Source of the DNA: 66-474 sp036278635
GTDB lineage: Bacteria; Pseudomonadota; Gammaproteobacteria; Xanthomonadales; Rhodanobacteraceae
Direction: 5' to 3'
DNA: 52,744 nt
Assembly (NCBI GenBank): GCA_036278635.1
Contig: DASUKQ010000162.1
Span: 1 to 52,744 of the forward strand
The notes below the pieces were generated by a model. It searched no databases and was not told where the DNA came from. It worked only from the letters and a program-made list of their open reading frames with translations. Both the position numbers and the translations under genes were made by a program. This document shows positions 16,949 through 26,337 of this stretch, one piece after another. Position 1 is the first letter of the stretch, and every line of letters begins with the position of its first letter.

Positions 16949-19780
16949 ATGGATTACACCCCCGGACAGCGCTGGATCTCCGAAGCGGAGCCCGAACTCG
17001 GCCTCGGCACCGTGCTGCGCACCGACGACCGCGCGGTCCAGGTGCTGTTCGCCAAGTCCGGGGTGGTGCGCAACTATTCGGCGCAGGCCGCGCCGCTCGC
17101 GCGCGCGACCTTCCGGGTCGGACAACGCGTCGCCGGGCGCGGGGTCACCTTCGTGGTCGAGCGCATCGACCTGCGCGACGGCCTGCTGGTGTACTCCGGC
17201 GAAAAGCGCGAGCTCGCCGAAGGCCAGCTCGACGATGAGCAATCGCTCTCGCACGCCGACGCGCGATTGATTTCGGCGCGCGTCGACAAGCCGCACCACT
17301 ACGAATTGCGCAAGCAGGCGTTGCTGGCACGCGCGGCGACGCGCCGGTCCGACGCGTGGGGGATCCTGTCCGCGCGCGTCGATCTCCTGCCCCACCAGCT
17401 CGGCGTCGTGGCAGCCTGCATGGAACGCGAGCACCCGCGCGCGCTGCTCGCAGACGAGGCAGGTCTCGGCAAGACCATCGAAGCAGGCATGCTGATCGCG
17501 CGCATGCTGGCCACCGGGCGCGCCGCGCGGGTGCTGCTGCTGTTGCCCGATGCGCTGGTCGTGCAGTGGTTCGTCGAGTTGCGCAGGCGCTTCAATCTGG
17601 ACTTCGCGATCGTCGACGAGGAGCGCTGCACCGCCATCGTCGGCGTCGACCCGGCCGCCAATCCGTTCGGTGACGAACAACTGGTGATCGCATCGATCGC
17701 GTGGCTGGCCCACGATCCGCAACGGGCCGCCCAGGCAGCCGATTCGGGGTGGGACATGCTGGTCGTGGACGAGGCGCACCATCTGGAATGGACGCCCCAA
17801 GCCGCCGGCCCGATGTATCTTCTGGTCGAAGCGCTCGCCGGGATCGCGCCGAGCGTCGTGCTGCTGACCGCCACGCCCGAGCAACTCGGACGCCGTGCGC
17901 ACTTCGCGCGCCTGCGCCTGCTCGACCCTGCCCGCTTCGACGACCTCGACGGTTATCTCGACGAAGCCGATCGCTACGTGAAACTGTCGCCGCTCGCCGA
18001 GCGCATCGCCGCCGCCGAACCGTTGACGCCGATCCAGCGCGAGGACCTGTGCGAACGTTTTCCGCACGATCCCGCACTGCAAGCCCTGGTCGCGGCCTAC
18101 CCCGACAGTGCCGACGCGCTGTTGTCGGCGTTGATCGACCGCCACGGCACCGGCCGCGTGATGCACCGCAATCGCCGCGAGGCCGTCGGCGGGTTTTCCG
18201 GCCGCCATCTCGACATCGAGATCGCACCCGGGCAGACGGAACCCGCCGTGCGCGACGCCTTGCTGGCAGAGTTCGAGGACGACGTGCACGCCGTCGCGCC
18301 GGCGCAGCGGGCACTCGACTACGCGAACGACCCGCGCATCGCATGGCTGTTGCGGCTGCTCGACGCGCACCGCGACGACAAGTTCCTGCTCATTGCATCG
18401 ACCCGCGCGAAAGTCGAAGCCATCGACGCCGCACTGCGCACGCGCACCGGCGCCGGCGTGGCCTGCTTCCACGAAGGCCTGACCTTGCTGCAACGGGATC
18501 GCGCCGCGGCCTGGTTCGCCCAGCCCGACGGCGCGCGCGTGCTGCTGTGTTCGGAGATCGGATCCGAAGGCCGCAACTTCCAGTTCGCACACCGCCTCGC
18601 GTTGTGGGACCTTCCGCTCGATCCCGACCTGATCGAACAGCGCATCGGAAGGCTCGACCGCATCGGCCAGGACCATCCCGTCGTGCTGCACGTTGCATCG
18701 CTGCCCGGCACCGCGCAGGAGGCGCTGGTGCGCTGGCATGCCGACGGCACCCGTGTGCTCCGCGAGTGCCCTGCCGATGGCCGCGAACTGTTGCGCAGGT
18801 TCGGCGACCGGGTGGTGGACATTGCGCGCGCGCACGCCGCGGGGGGCGAATCCGACGACGCCGAACTGGACGACCTGGTCGCGTCGACGGCGGATGCCCA
18901 CGCAGAGCTCTCGCTCTCCATTCGCGAAGGGCGCGACCGCCTGCTGGAGCTCGCCGCCCGCCACGCCGGCGGCACGCTGCTGCTGGAAGCGATGCGCAGC
19001 GCCGATCGCGACGAGTCCACCCACGCGTTGATCGAGCAATGCTTCGAACCCTTCGGCGTCCACGTCGAGGATCTGGGCGATGGCAGTCTCCTGCTCGACC
19101 CCGAATTCCTTTCCACCGACGCCCTGCCGGGGTTCGGCGACGGTCCGCGCCGTGCGACGTTCGACCGCGCACTGGCCCTTGCGCGCGAGGAACTCGACCT
19201 GTTGAGGATGGACCACCCGCTTGTCGAAGACGCCTTCGACCTGCTGCTCGCCGGCGAATACGGCAACGCGGCGTTCCTGGTGGATCCGGCATTGCCGCCG
19301 CGAAGCGTGTTGCTGGAATCGACGTACGTGCTGGAGTGCGTCGCCGACGTGCGCCTCGACGCGCCACGCTTTCTCCCGCCGACGCCTCTGTGCACGTGTG
19401 TCGATTCGCGACTTGCGCCGCGCGACTATACGCCATCCCCCCACTCCATCGCGCGCGCGCGCGAACGCTCGCTCGACATTTCCCGCTATCGCCGCTACCT
19501 GTCGCAGCTCGTTCCGCCGATGCTGGAGAAGACCGGTGCGCTCGCCGCCGAACGCTCACACGACATTTCCGGGGCGGCCGTGACGCAGGCGCGCACCGTG
19601 CTCGATGCGCGCGTGGAACGACTGCGCGCGCTCGCCGAACTCAATGCCTCGGTGCACCCGCACGAGATCGCGTCCGCCGAGGCAACCCGCGACGCCCTGC
19701 TCGCCGCCCTCGCCCGTGCCCGGCCACGCCTTGATGCGGTGCGCATGGCCGTCAGCGCGGATTTCCTCACGCTGCGCTGA
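16949..19780 (+). CDS. rapA: RNA polymerase-associated Swi2/Snf2 ATPase RapA
   Basis: A 943-residue protein. The N-terminal tandem Tudor-like region begins MDYTPGQRWISEAEPELGLGTV. The helicase motifs are motif I GLGKT (Lys175), motif II DEAH (274-277) and motif VI QRIGRLDRIGQ from residue 564. The C-terminal RapA-specific region includes VHPHEIASAEATRDALLAAL. RapA binds RNA polymerase and recycles it after transcription. Start MDYTPGQRW matches E. coli RapA and follows a GATAAT hexamer at 16915-16920 that could be a -10 element. The gene appears monocistronic. Confidence 0.95.
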   Translation: MDYTPGQRWISEAEPELGLGTVLRTDDRAVQVLFAKSGVVRNYSAQAAPLARATFRVGQRVAGRGVTFVVERIDLRDGLLVYSGEKRELAEGQLDDEQSLSHADARLISARVDKPHHYELRKQALLARAATRRSDAWGILSARVDLLPHQLGVVAACMEREHPRALLADEAGLGKTIEAGMLIARMLATGRAARVLLLLPDALVVQWFVELRRRFNLDFAIVDEERCTAIVGVDPAANPFGDEQLVIASIAWLAHDPQRAAQAADSGWDMLVVDEAHHLEWTPQAAGPMYLLVEALAGIAPSVVLLTATPEQLGRRAHFARLRLLDPARFDDLDGYLDEADRYVKLSPLAERIAAAEPLTPIQREDLCERFPHDPALQALVAAYPDSADALLSALIDRHGTGRVMHRNRREAVGGFSGRHLDIEIAPGQTEPAVRDALLAEFEDDVHAVAPAQRALDYANDPRIAWLLRLLDAHRDDKFLLIASTRAKVEAIDAALRTRTGAGVACFHEGLTLLQRDRAAAWFAQPDGARVLLCSEIGSEGRNFQFAHRLALWDLPLDPDLIEQRIGRLDRIGQDHPVVLHVASLPGTAQEALVRWHADGTRVLRECPADGRELLRRFGDRVVDIARAHAAGGESDDAELDDLVASTADAHAELSLSIREGRDRLLELAARHAGGTLLLEAMRSADRDESTHALIEQCFEPFGVHVEDLGDGSLLLDPEFLSTDALPGFGDGPRRATFDRALALAREELDLLRMDHPLVEDAFDLLLAGEYGNAAFLVDPALPPRSVLLESTYVLECVADVRLDAPRFLPPTPLCTCVDSRLAPRDYTPSPHSIARARERSLDISRYRRYLSQLVPPMLEKTGALAAERSHDISGAAVTQARTVLDARVERLRALAELNASVHPHEIASAEATRDALLAALARARPRLDAVRMAVSADFLTLR

Positions 19781-19855
19781 CGAGGTTTCGCACGAACCCT
19801 CGCCCACGAAGCCCGCGGCTGCGAAAGCGCCCGCGCACTGCGGTAGACTTTGCCG

Positions 19856-20674
19856 ATGCCCCGTGCCATCAACCTGCATCTCGGCCATGCAGGCGAACCG
19901 TATCCCGATGCGTTTTTCGTTCGCCTTGGCGGAGACCGGTTCGCCTCCACCCTGCATTCCCAGGGTGCGTGGCAACCCGGTGAACAACACCTGGCCCCCG
20001 CATCCGGCCTGGTCATGGCGGAAGTGGAGCGCCGCCTGCCGAGCGACAAGCTGATCTCGCGCGCGTCCTTCGACGTGCTGGGGGTCATCCATTCGGGCGA
20101 ATTCACCGTCGAGGTCGACTTGGTGCGACCGGGCCGGTCGATCGAACTGGTCGAAGCCAGCATGCGACAGGACGACGTGACGAGCATCCGCGCGCGGATC
20201 TGGCGCCTGGCGGGCAGCGACACGACGCCGGTGGAAGGTGTCGAGTTGGCGCCGATGCCGCCGCCGGACGCCATGCGTCCGTTGGCGTTTTCATCGGTCT
20301 GGGGCGGCGGCTTCATCGACTCGCTGGAAGCACGCCAGGATCCGGGCGCGCGCCCCGGCCGGGGACGCAGCTGGATCTGCACCCGCTGCCCGCTGGTGGA
20401 GGGGGAAGCCGACCCGCCCGTCGCGGGTTTCCTGAAGCTGGTGGACACCGCCAACGGACTGGTCGTCCGCGAACACCCCGGCCGCGTGTTCTTTGCCAAC
20501 GTGGATCTCACCGTGCACTTCATCCGACAGCCCGAAGCCGGATGGGTCGGCCTCGACACCCGCGTCAATTTCGGTCCGACCGGAATCGGCGAAACGGTGT
20601 CCGTCCTGAGTGACATCCATGGACCGGTCGGCACCGCCGCGCAAAGCCTTACCGTGCGCGTCGGGCAGAAATAG
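19856..20674 (+). CDS. Thioesterase-like (double hotdog) protein
   Basis: A 272-residue protein resembling acyl-CoA thioesterase-like proteins with two hotdog folds. The first half has ASFDVLGVIHSGEFTVEVDLVRPGRSIELVEASMRQD, with the long strand and RPGRSIE turn of the TesB-like fold. The second half contains ANVDLTVHFIRQPEAGWVGLDTRVNFGPTGIGETVSVLSD. No acyl-CoA ligand or catalytic residue can be fixed by eye. It stands 75 bases after rapA in the same direction and converges with the methyltransferase gene. Fold assignment is moderate; the substrate is unknown. Confidence 0.65.
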   Translation: MPRAINLHLGHAGEPYPDAFFVRLGGDRFASTLHSQGAWQPGEQHLAPASGLVMAEVERRLPSDKLISRASFDVLGVIHSGEFTVEVDLVRPGRSIELVEASMRQDDVTSIRARIWRLAGSDTTPVEGVELAPMPPPDAMRPLAFSSVWGGGFIDSLEARQDPGARPGRGRSWICTRCPLVEGEADPPVAGFLKLVDTANGLVVREHPGRVFFANVDLTVHFIRQPEAGWVGLDTRVNFGPTGIGETVSVLSDIHGPVGTAAQSLTVRVGQK

Positions 20675-20762
20675 TCGGGGATCGGCATCCAGGCCACGCC
20701 GCTGCGGGTCCGGGACGACGGGATTGCCGCCGCGAAATGATCCGTGCCCGCTTCCCGCGCCT

Positions 20763-21524
20763 TCAGGTGTTCGACGCCCCGCCGTGGCCGGCGTCATGGG
20801 ACGCGCCGCGGACGGCATCGGGATGGCTCCGGGTCAACGCGGCCATCGTCCAGCGGTCGCCATCCTTTTGCATGATTTCGGTTCGGGCCAGTTGATCGGC
20901 GAACTCCCGGGTGACGATGTGGCGAACGCCGGGGCGCCACACGACCAACTCGCCTTCATCCGCGCGGACGTTCCATTGGTGCAGGCCGTCGTAGTGGCCG
21001 GCCTCCGCCTCGTCGGTGAACCCATGTATGAGGAGCGAGCCGCCGGGCTTCAATACCGCCAACATGTTCCTGATCACGGCGATGGCGTCGTAGCAGTGGT
21101 CCAGCGCGTTGCGGATGTGGACGACGTCGAAGCTCCCCGGAGGGAAACGGCGGCCGATTTCCTCACCGTCGCAACGTTGCGTGTAGACGGGAGGTGCCAG
21201 GCCGAACTCGTCGAGAATCTCGCGATAGCGATCGGCGAGTGCATCGACGGGCGTGATCCCCGGCCGCTTGCCCCCGATCTGCCAACCAACGCAGGAAACG
21301 GGCCCGGCACCGACATCGAGGACCCGTGTTTCCTCGATCGGCACGCCGACCTGAAGCTTTTCCGCGATCCAGGACATGAGCGGACTGTCCGGGTCGAGCC
21401 GGCCCATCATTTCGGCCTTGTAGTCCGGGAACCGCTCGCCGACGAAAACCGCGCGCCAAAAATCGATTTCGCTCTGAACGCCTGTTTCCCAACGCTTGCG
21501 GATGTCCATTCGATTCCCGACCAT
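20763..21524 (-). CDS. Class I SAM-dependent methyltransferase
   Basis: A 253-residue protein. Motif I is VLDVGAGPVS, the acidic/post-I region is ITPVDALADRYRE, motif II is SFDVVHIRNALDH and motif III is MLAVLKPGGSLLIHGF. These define a Rossmann-fold SAM methyltransferase; the target is not indicated. GGAG lies 5 bases upstream of the chosen ATG (MVGNRMDIRKRW). It is 52 bases downstream of secF on the same strand and may be read from the same transcript, though no functional link to Sec is evident. Confidence 0.85.
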   Translation of the reverse strand: MVGNRMDIRKRWETGVQSEIDFWRAVFVGERFPDYKAEMMGRLDPDSPLMSWIAEKLQVGVPIEETRVLDVGAGPVSCVGWQIGGKRPGITPVDALADRYREILDEFGLAPPVYTQRCDGEEIGRRFPPGSFDVVHIRNALDHCYDAIAVIRNMLAVLKPGGSLLIHGFTDEAEAGHYDGLHQWNVRADEGELVVWRPGVRHIVTREFADQLARTEIMQKDGDRWTMAALTRSHPDAVRGASHDAGHGGASNT

Positions 21525-21576
21525 TTGCTCCGCTCCGCCGAAAGCTGCCAGAACAGCCCGGTGCGACAACTTGCCC

Positions 21577-22536
21577 CTACGGTCGCCGCGCAAGCTCGGG
21601 GTTGTCCCTGGTCACCGGCATCAGGTCCTTCTTGGACACGCCGAGCCACAAGAGGATCGGGCTCGCGAAAAAGATCGACGACAGCGTGCCCACGAAGATG
21701 CCGATCAGCATCGTGATCGCGAAGCCGTGCACGGCTGTACCGCCGAACAGCCACAGGCAGGCCATCGTGATCGCGGTGAACACCGAGGTGATGATGGTGC
21801 GCGAGAGGGTGTTGTTGATGGCGCGATTGAGGATCTGCGGGGTTTCGGCCTTGCGGGTCAGGCGGAACAATTCGCGCACGCGGTCGAACACCACCACCTT
21901 GTCGTTGATCGAATAGCCGACCACCGCGAGGATCGAGGCCAGCACGGTCATGTCGAACTCGCGCTGCACCAGCGCGATGATGCCGACGGTGATGATGGTG
22001 TCGTGGACTTCGCTGACGAGCGCCGCGAACGCGAAGCGCTTCTCGAAGCGCATGCCCAGGTAGATCGCGATGCCGATGATCACCACGATCGCCGCGTAAA
22101 TGCCGCTGGTCTTGAGTTCCTGGCCGACCTCGGGGCCCACGAAGTCGGGTGGATGGGCGAGTTTCACGCCGGCATGGCGGGCCGCGAGGGCGGTCAACAC
22201 CTCACGGGAAACCTGGTCCGCCACTTCGTCCGGGCTCTTGCCCCCGGCCGACTTGGGCGGCTGCAGGCGGATCGAGATCTGGCGGGTGCCACCCACGCTC
22301 TGCACGACCGCATGCTCGAAGCCGGCGCGCGACAGCGCGTCGCGCACATCGCCCACGTCGACCGGCCGCTCGTAATTCACGTCGATCAGGATGCCGCCGG
22401 TGAAATCGAGGCCGTAATTCAGGCCCTTGACCGTTATGGCCCAGATCGACACCAGCATCAGGATCACCGAGATGGTGACGCTGACCTTGCGTGCGCCGAG
22501 GAAGTTGATGTTGAGATCGTGGTGGAAGATTTCCAT
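21577..22536 (-). CDS. secF: Protein translocase subunit SecF
   Basis: A 319-residue inner-membrane protein with six membrane helices. The first helix (about 17-37) is followed by GLDFTGGILIDVNY and a periplasmic domain. Helices 2-6 carry the SecF/RND signatures VGYSINDKVVVFDRVRE and NTLSRTIITSVFT. With SecD it uses the proton-motive force to help release preproteins in the periplasm. It lies 58 bases downstream of secD with a hairpin in between. Confidence 0.97.
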   Translation of the reverse strand: MEIFHHDLNINFLGARKVSVTISVILMLVSIWAITVKGLNYGLDFTGGILIDVNYERPVDVGDVRDALSRAGFEHAVVQSVGGTRQISIRLQPPKSAGGKSPDEVADQVSREVLTALAARHAGVKLAHPPDFVGPEVGQELKTSGIYAAIVVIIGIAIYLGMRFEKRFAFAALVSEVHDTIITVGIIALVQREFDMTVLASILAVVGYSINDKVVVFDRVRELFRLTRKAETPQILNRAINNTLSRTIITSVFTAITMACLWLFGGTAVHGFAITMLIGIFVGTLSSIFFASPILLWLGVSKKDLMPVTRDNPELARRP

Positions 22537-22563
22537 GGATGTCCGCTACATCTCGATTGGGCA

Positions 22564-22583
22564 CCCTCTCGCCGGGGAGAGGG
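22564..22583. repeat. Small hairpin between secD and secF
   Basis: CCCTCTC (22564-22570) and GAGAGGG (22577-22583) form a 7-bp stem around GCCGGG. No T-run follows on either strand. Such hairpins can stabilise upstream mRNA or belong to a dispersed repeat family; neither is shown here. Confidence 0.5.
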
Positions 22584-22594
22584 CAAACATGTCG

Positions 22595-24457
22595 TCAGAC
22601 CCAGAGTGTCTTGAGTTTCCGGTGGCGCCCGCCGTGGAGCAGTGCGGTGATCGCATGGGTCATGGTCACCGAGGTGAACAGTGAGGTCGAAATGCCGATG
22701 AAGAGCGTCACGCCAAAACCCTTGATCGCGCCGGACCCGACCGTGATCAGGCCCAACGCCGCCAGCAAGTGCGTGACGTTGGCATCGAGAATCACGTGCC
22801 AGGCTTTCTCGTAGCCGGTGCGGATCGATGCCAGTGGCGTCGAGCCGTTGCGCAATTCCTCGCGGATGCGTTCGCAGATCAGGACGTTGGCGTCGATCGC
22901 CATGCCGAGCGTCAACACGATGCCCGCGATACCGGGCATCGTCAGCGTCACGCCGACCGCCGACATCACCGCGATCAGGATCAGCAGGTTGAATACCAGC
23001 GCGACGTCGGCGACGAGCCCGAACAGCCGGTAATAGAACGCGGCCGCGAGCAGCACCAGCACCAGGCCCAGGATCACCGCGTTGCGGCCCTTGCGGATGT
23101 TGTCCTGGCCGAGGCTGGGGCCGATCACGCTTTGCTGGACGATGTCCATGGGCGCGGCCAGCGAACCCGAACGCAGCATCAGCGACAGCGTCTGCGCTTC
23201 CTGCTGGGTCAGGCCGGTGGTCTGGAACTTCTTGCCGAAGACGCCCTGGATCACTGCATTGTTCAAGACGGTTTCCGTGGTCTTGGAGCTTTGGACTTCC
23301 TTGCCGTCCACCATCTTCACGACCGGCGTGCGCTCGATGTAAACCACGCCCATGCGCTTGCCGACGTTCTGGGTGGTGAAATCCAGCATCTTGCGGGCAC
23401 CCGCCGAATTGAGCGTGACGTTGACGTTCGGCATGCCGGTCTGCTGGTCGTAGCCCGACGAGGCATCGACGAGTTCGTCTCCGCTGACGATCACGCGCTT
23501 CTTCAGCACCACCGGGGTGCCGTCCTTCATGTAATACAGACGGTCATCGGGCGGCACGTTGCCGGTGCGCGCAGCTTCCTGCGGATTCACGTTTGGATCG
23601 TCGGCGTGGTATTCGAGCGTCGCGGTCGCGCCGAGCACGCGCTTGGCTTCGGCGGTGTCCTGCACGCCCGGCAATTCCACCACGATGCGGGTCTGGCCCT
23701 GCTGCTGGATCAGGGGTTCGGAGACGCCCAGCGCGTTGACGCGGTTGCGCAAGGTGGTGACGTTCTGGGTGATCGTGGTTTGCGCCAGTTTCTGCAGGAC
23801 GTCAGGCTTGATGGTCGCATGCAGTGCGTAGGCGCCGCCCGGCGTGCGGGCGTCGGTGATGTTCAGGTCGGCATCTTCGGTACGAATCACGCCGGCGGCC
23901 TTGTCGCGGTCGGCCGCGGTCTTGAAGACCGCCTGCACGCCATCGCCGCTCAACGATACCACGTCGTAGGGAATCTGCTTCTCGCGAAGGATCGAGCGGA
24001 TGTCGTCGAGGTAGCGCTGCTGCTGCTTCTGCAGTACCGCGTCCTGGTCGACTGCCATCAGGAAGTGTACGCCACCCTGCAGGTCGAGGCCGAGCGGCAT
24101 CGCGCGCCCGCCGATCGCCTGCAGCCAGTGCGGTACCGTGGTCGCCAGGTTCAACGCGACGGTGTAATCGTCACCGAGCGCAACGCGCAGGACATCCGAA
24201 CCCCGCAACTGCACTTCGGTGTTGTCGAAGCGCACCAGCATGCGGTCGTTCTCGATGGAAATGTCCTGGTAGGGGACATTGGCCTTGTCGAGGTCGGCCG
24301 CCACCTGCTTCTGAAGCGCCGCATCCACCTTGGCATCGCGGTTGGCCACGATCTGCACGGCCTGTTGCGGGGGAAATGCATTGGGTGCGGCGTACAGCAA
24401 ACCCAGCACCATCACGATGCCGACCAGCCAGTATTTCCAGCGGGGAAAGTCGATCAT
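22595..24457 (-). CDS. secD: Protein translocase subunit SecD
   Basis: A 620-residue inner-membrane protein. It starts MIDFPRWKYWLVGIVMVLG (helix 1) and has GLDLQGGVHFLMAVD at the start of the first periplasmic domain, with the P1 and P4 regions in between. The C-terminal helices contain VLTLGMAIDANVLICERIREELR and SVTMTHAI. These are SecD/RND signatures. It sits between yajC and secF in the canonical order. Confidence 0.97.
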   Translation of the reverse strand: MIDFPRWKYWLVGIVMVLGLLYAAPNAFPPQQAVQIVANRDAKVDAALQKQVAADLDKANVPYQDISIENDRMLVRFDNTEVQLRGSDVLRVALGDDYTVALNLATTVPHWLQAIGGRAMPLGLDLQGGVHFLMAVDQDAVLQKQQQRYLDDIRSILREKQIPYDVVSLSGDGVQAVFKTAADRDKAAGVIRTEDADLNITDARTPGGAYALHATIKPDVLQKLAQTTITQNVTTLRNRVNALGVSEPLIQQQGQTRIVVELPGVQDTAEAKRVLGATATLEYHADDPNVNPQEAARTGNVPPDDRLYYMKDGTPVVLKKRVIVSGDELVDASSGYDQQTGMPNVNVTLNSAGARKMLDFTTQNVGKRMGVVYIERTPVVKMVDGKEVQSSKTTETVLNNAVIQGVFGKKFQTTGLTQQEAQTLSLMLRSGSLAAPMDIVQQSVIGPSLGQDNIRKGRNAVILGLVLVLLAAAFYYRLFGLVADVALVFNLLILIAVMSAVGVTLTMPGIAGIVLTLGMAIDANVLICERIREELRNGSTPLASIRTGYEKAWHVILDANVTHLLAALGLITVGSGAIKGFGVTLFIGISTSLFTSVTMTHAITALLHGGRHRKLKTLWV

Positions 24458-24506
24458 GGGTCAAGAAGAACCGTTGGCGCGAACATGGCAGGGCCCGGGT
24501 GGGCCC

Positions 24507-24851
24507 TCAGGAAGATTTCAGCGTGCCTTTCGGCAACACGGTCGACACGGCGCCCTTCTGGACCCGGACCTGCACGTTGTCGGCAATTTCCAGAGTAAGG
24601 AAATGCTCGCCCACGTTCTCGACGCGGCCGAGGATCCCGGCGGCGACCACCTCGTCGCCCCTGGCCAGTTCCGAGATCATCTTGCGATGCTCCTTCTGCC
24701 TTTTCGACTGCGGGCGAATGAAAAGGAAGTAGAACCCGATGATGACCACCACGTACACGAGGATGATCGGCGAACTGAAAAGGCTTTCGGCGCCCTGCGC
24801 CGCGCCTGGCGCGGCAGGTGCCGCGGCGGCGGCAAACAGCATTGGCAACAT
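24507..24851 (-). CDS. yajC: Preprotein translocase accessory subunit YajC
   Basis: A 114-residue protein with a short Ala/Pro-rich N-terminus, one membrane helix (SPIILVYVVVIIGFYFLFI) and the family signature IRPQSKRQKEHRKMISELARGDEVV. It associates with SecDF and AcrB in E. coli. The start MLPMLFAAAA gives the usual length. It is the first gene of the yajC-secD-secF operon and diverges from the asparaginase-like gene. Confidence 0.95.
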   Translation of the reverse strand: MLPMLFAAAAAPAAPGAAQGAESLFSSPIILVYVVVIIGFYFLFIRPQSKRQKEHRKMISELARGDEVVAAGILGRVENVGEHFLTLEIADNVQVRVQKGAVSTVLPKGTLKSS

Positions 24852-24958
24852 GTACGATTCCCGGTTGTGGGGCGGCCGCAAGACGGCGGATCTGCCCAAA
24901 AGACAGCGGATTATGCCATGGCTCGCCGGATCGCGCATGCGTTGCCGCGCCGCGAGCC

Positions 24959-24987
24959 GTGACGTTGCTTGGACACGCTGCGATAAT
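24959..24987 (+). promoter_or_regulatory. Possible promoter of the asparaginase-like gene
   Basis: GTGACG (24959-24964) and GATAAT (24982-24987) are separated by 17 bases, with 4 of 6 and 5 of 6 matches to the sigma-70 consensus. Transcription would start near 24994, about 27 bases before the ATG. Confidence 0.4.
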
Positions 24988-25020
24988 TTCGGTTCCGCGA
25001 CCCCGCCAAGGATCGACCCC

Positions 25021-25512
25021 ATGCGGCACCTGACCGTGATCACCACCGGCGGCACCATCGACAAGGTGTATTTCGACGCCAAGTCGGACTACGAGGTCGG
25101 CGCGCCCCAGATCGGCGAAATCCTGGCCCAGCTCGGTGTCGCGTTCGAATTCGACGTGGTGCCGGTGCTGCGCAAGGACAGCCTCGACCTCACCGATGTC
25201 GATCGTGCCGCCATCCGCGAGGCCGTCGAGCAGCAATCCCACCGCCACATCCTGATCACGCACGGCACCGACAGCATGGTCGAGACGGCGCGTGCGCTGG
25301 CCGGCTTGTCCGGCAAGACCATTGTCCTGACCGGGGCCCTGAACCCCGCGCGTTTCCAGGGTTCGGACGCGGTGTTCAACATCGGCTGTGCGGTCGGCGC
25401 GGTGCAGAGCCTCGGCGACGGCGTGTGGATCGCGATGAACGGCCGTATCTGGGATCCGGACCACGTACGCAAGAATCGCGCAGCCAATCGCTTCGAGGAA
25501 GTCCGCGGCTGA
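25021..25512 (+). CDS. Short single-domain asparaginase-like protein
   Basis: A 163-residue protein matching only the N-terminal catalytic domain of type I/II L-asparaginases. The two active-site threonine motifs are present: TTGGTID near the start and HGTDSM around residue 80. The C-terminal domain of the usual 320-350-residue enzyme is absent, and the gene ends with an ordinary stop with no trace of a downstream remainder. Such short forms occur intact in related genomes, to my knowledge. Whether it hydrolyses asparagine is uncertain. Confidence 0.8.
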   Translation: MRHLTVITTGGTIDKVYFDAKSDYEVGAPQIGEILAQLGVAFEFDVVPVLRKDSLDLTDVDRAAIREAVEQQSHRHILITHGTDSMVETARALAGLSGKTIVLTGALNPARFQGSDAVFNIGCAVGAVQSLGDGVWIAMNGRIWDPDHVRKNRAANRFEEVRG

Positions 25513-25846
25513 CGCAAAACAGGCGAGGCCGTGGAACCGTGACGGTTGTTGGAATGCAGGGTGGTTGCGTTGCCATGCCGAAACCCATCCCCCTCCCAAC
25601 CCCCCCCTTGAAGGGGGAGGAGTTGAATGGCTGTCCTCCCCCCTGAAGGGGGAGGAGTGAATGGCTGGCCTCCCCCTTGAAGGGCGGGGAGTTGAATGGC
25701 TGGCCTCCGCCTTGAAGGGGGAGGAGTGAATGGCTGGCCTCACCCTTGAAGGGAGAGGAGTGAACGGCGCGGCGCCTGCGGCGATCCTTGACGGCCGCAA
25801 TGCCCACAATGAACCGTTGGGCCAATCGCCCTGCAATCGCGGCAAC
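25513..25846. other. Repeat-filled convergent intergenic region
   Basis: This 334-base spacer lies between the stops of the asparaginase-like gene and the small membrane-protein gene. Its middle is a five-copy hairpin array. Flanking sequence shows no conserved gene or terminator with a T-run. Confidence 0.7.
25581..25769. repeat. Tandem array of five 34-bp hairpin units with an AAACCCATCCCC leader
   Basis: Five units of 32-35 bp begin at about 25601, 25635, 25669, 25704 and 25738. Each contains CTCCCCC-TTGA-AGGGGGAG, which folds into a stem, followed by a spacer close to GAGTGAATGGCTGG. A leader AAACCCATCCCCCTCCCAAC at 25581-25600 is shared with the inverted element at 35399-35502. The units differ by point changes inside the stems, some of which break pairing. 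Confidence 0.85.
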
Positions 25847-26260
25847 TCAATGCCTGGCACTGCCCATCAGGTGGGTTTCACGGCTGCGCAGGACCCACGC
25901 CGCCAGTGCGAGCGCCAGCAGCAAAGGCGCGGCCCAGAACAGGACGATCAGGATCCCGCGCAGCGGCCCGCGCGATCCACGAAACAGGAGGCTGTCCGCG
26001 GTTGCCGGATCTGCCGCCATCGCCGGGTAGGCGTCGCCGAATGCGGCGGACGCCACGTATATCCCGGATGCGCCGAAATGCGCAGCGATCGGTGTGCCCA
26101 GCACGATGTAGGCATGCAGCAGGGGGGCGTGGGCGCGCGCGGACGATGTCAACGCCGGCCCGACTTCAGGCTCGCGGGCGAGCGATCCGTAGACCCACGC
26201 GTCGAACGCGAGGCAGAGCACGAACAGCGCGAACAGCACCGTGTATTTGCGCAGCCGCAT
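25847..26260 (-). CDS. Small membrane protein of unknown function
   Basis: A 137-residue protein with three hydrophobic segments: about 6-28 (YTVLFALFVLCLAFDAWVYG), a weaker one at 50-68, and 103-128 (GILIVLFWAAPLLLALALAAWVL). A strong ribosome-binding site, GGAGGAG, precedes the chosen ATG (MRLRKYTVL) by about 7 bases. I do not recognise the family. It lies downstream of sufT on the same strand with a 77-base gap. Confidence 0.65.
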   Translation of the reverse strand: MRLRKYTVLFALFVLCLAFDAWVYGSLAREPEVGPALTSSARAHAPLLHAYIVLGTPIAAHFGASGIYVASAAFGDAYPAMAADPATADSLLFRGSRGPLRGILIVLFWAAPLLLALALAAWVLRSRETHLMGSARH

Positions 26261-26337
26261 CGTCCGCTCCTCCCACGCCGCGAAGCATGGCAAACGGCGC
26301 GATCGCGGTCAATATGCCGGAGGGGTCCCGCCGGCGG

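Noticed and set aside
16724..19444. A 906-codon open frame on the minus strand
   Set aside because: It lies opposite rapA, whose helicase motifs are intact; the antisense translation shows no domain.
22769..24598. A 609-codon open frame on the plus strand
   Set aside because: It is antisense to secD and yajC; composition is His/Arg/Asp-rich as expected for a shadow frame.
25601..25769. Possible CRISPR array
   Set aside because: The units are contiguous 34-bp hairpins with no unique spacers, and no cas gene is nearby.
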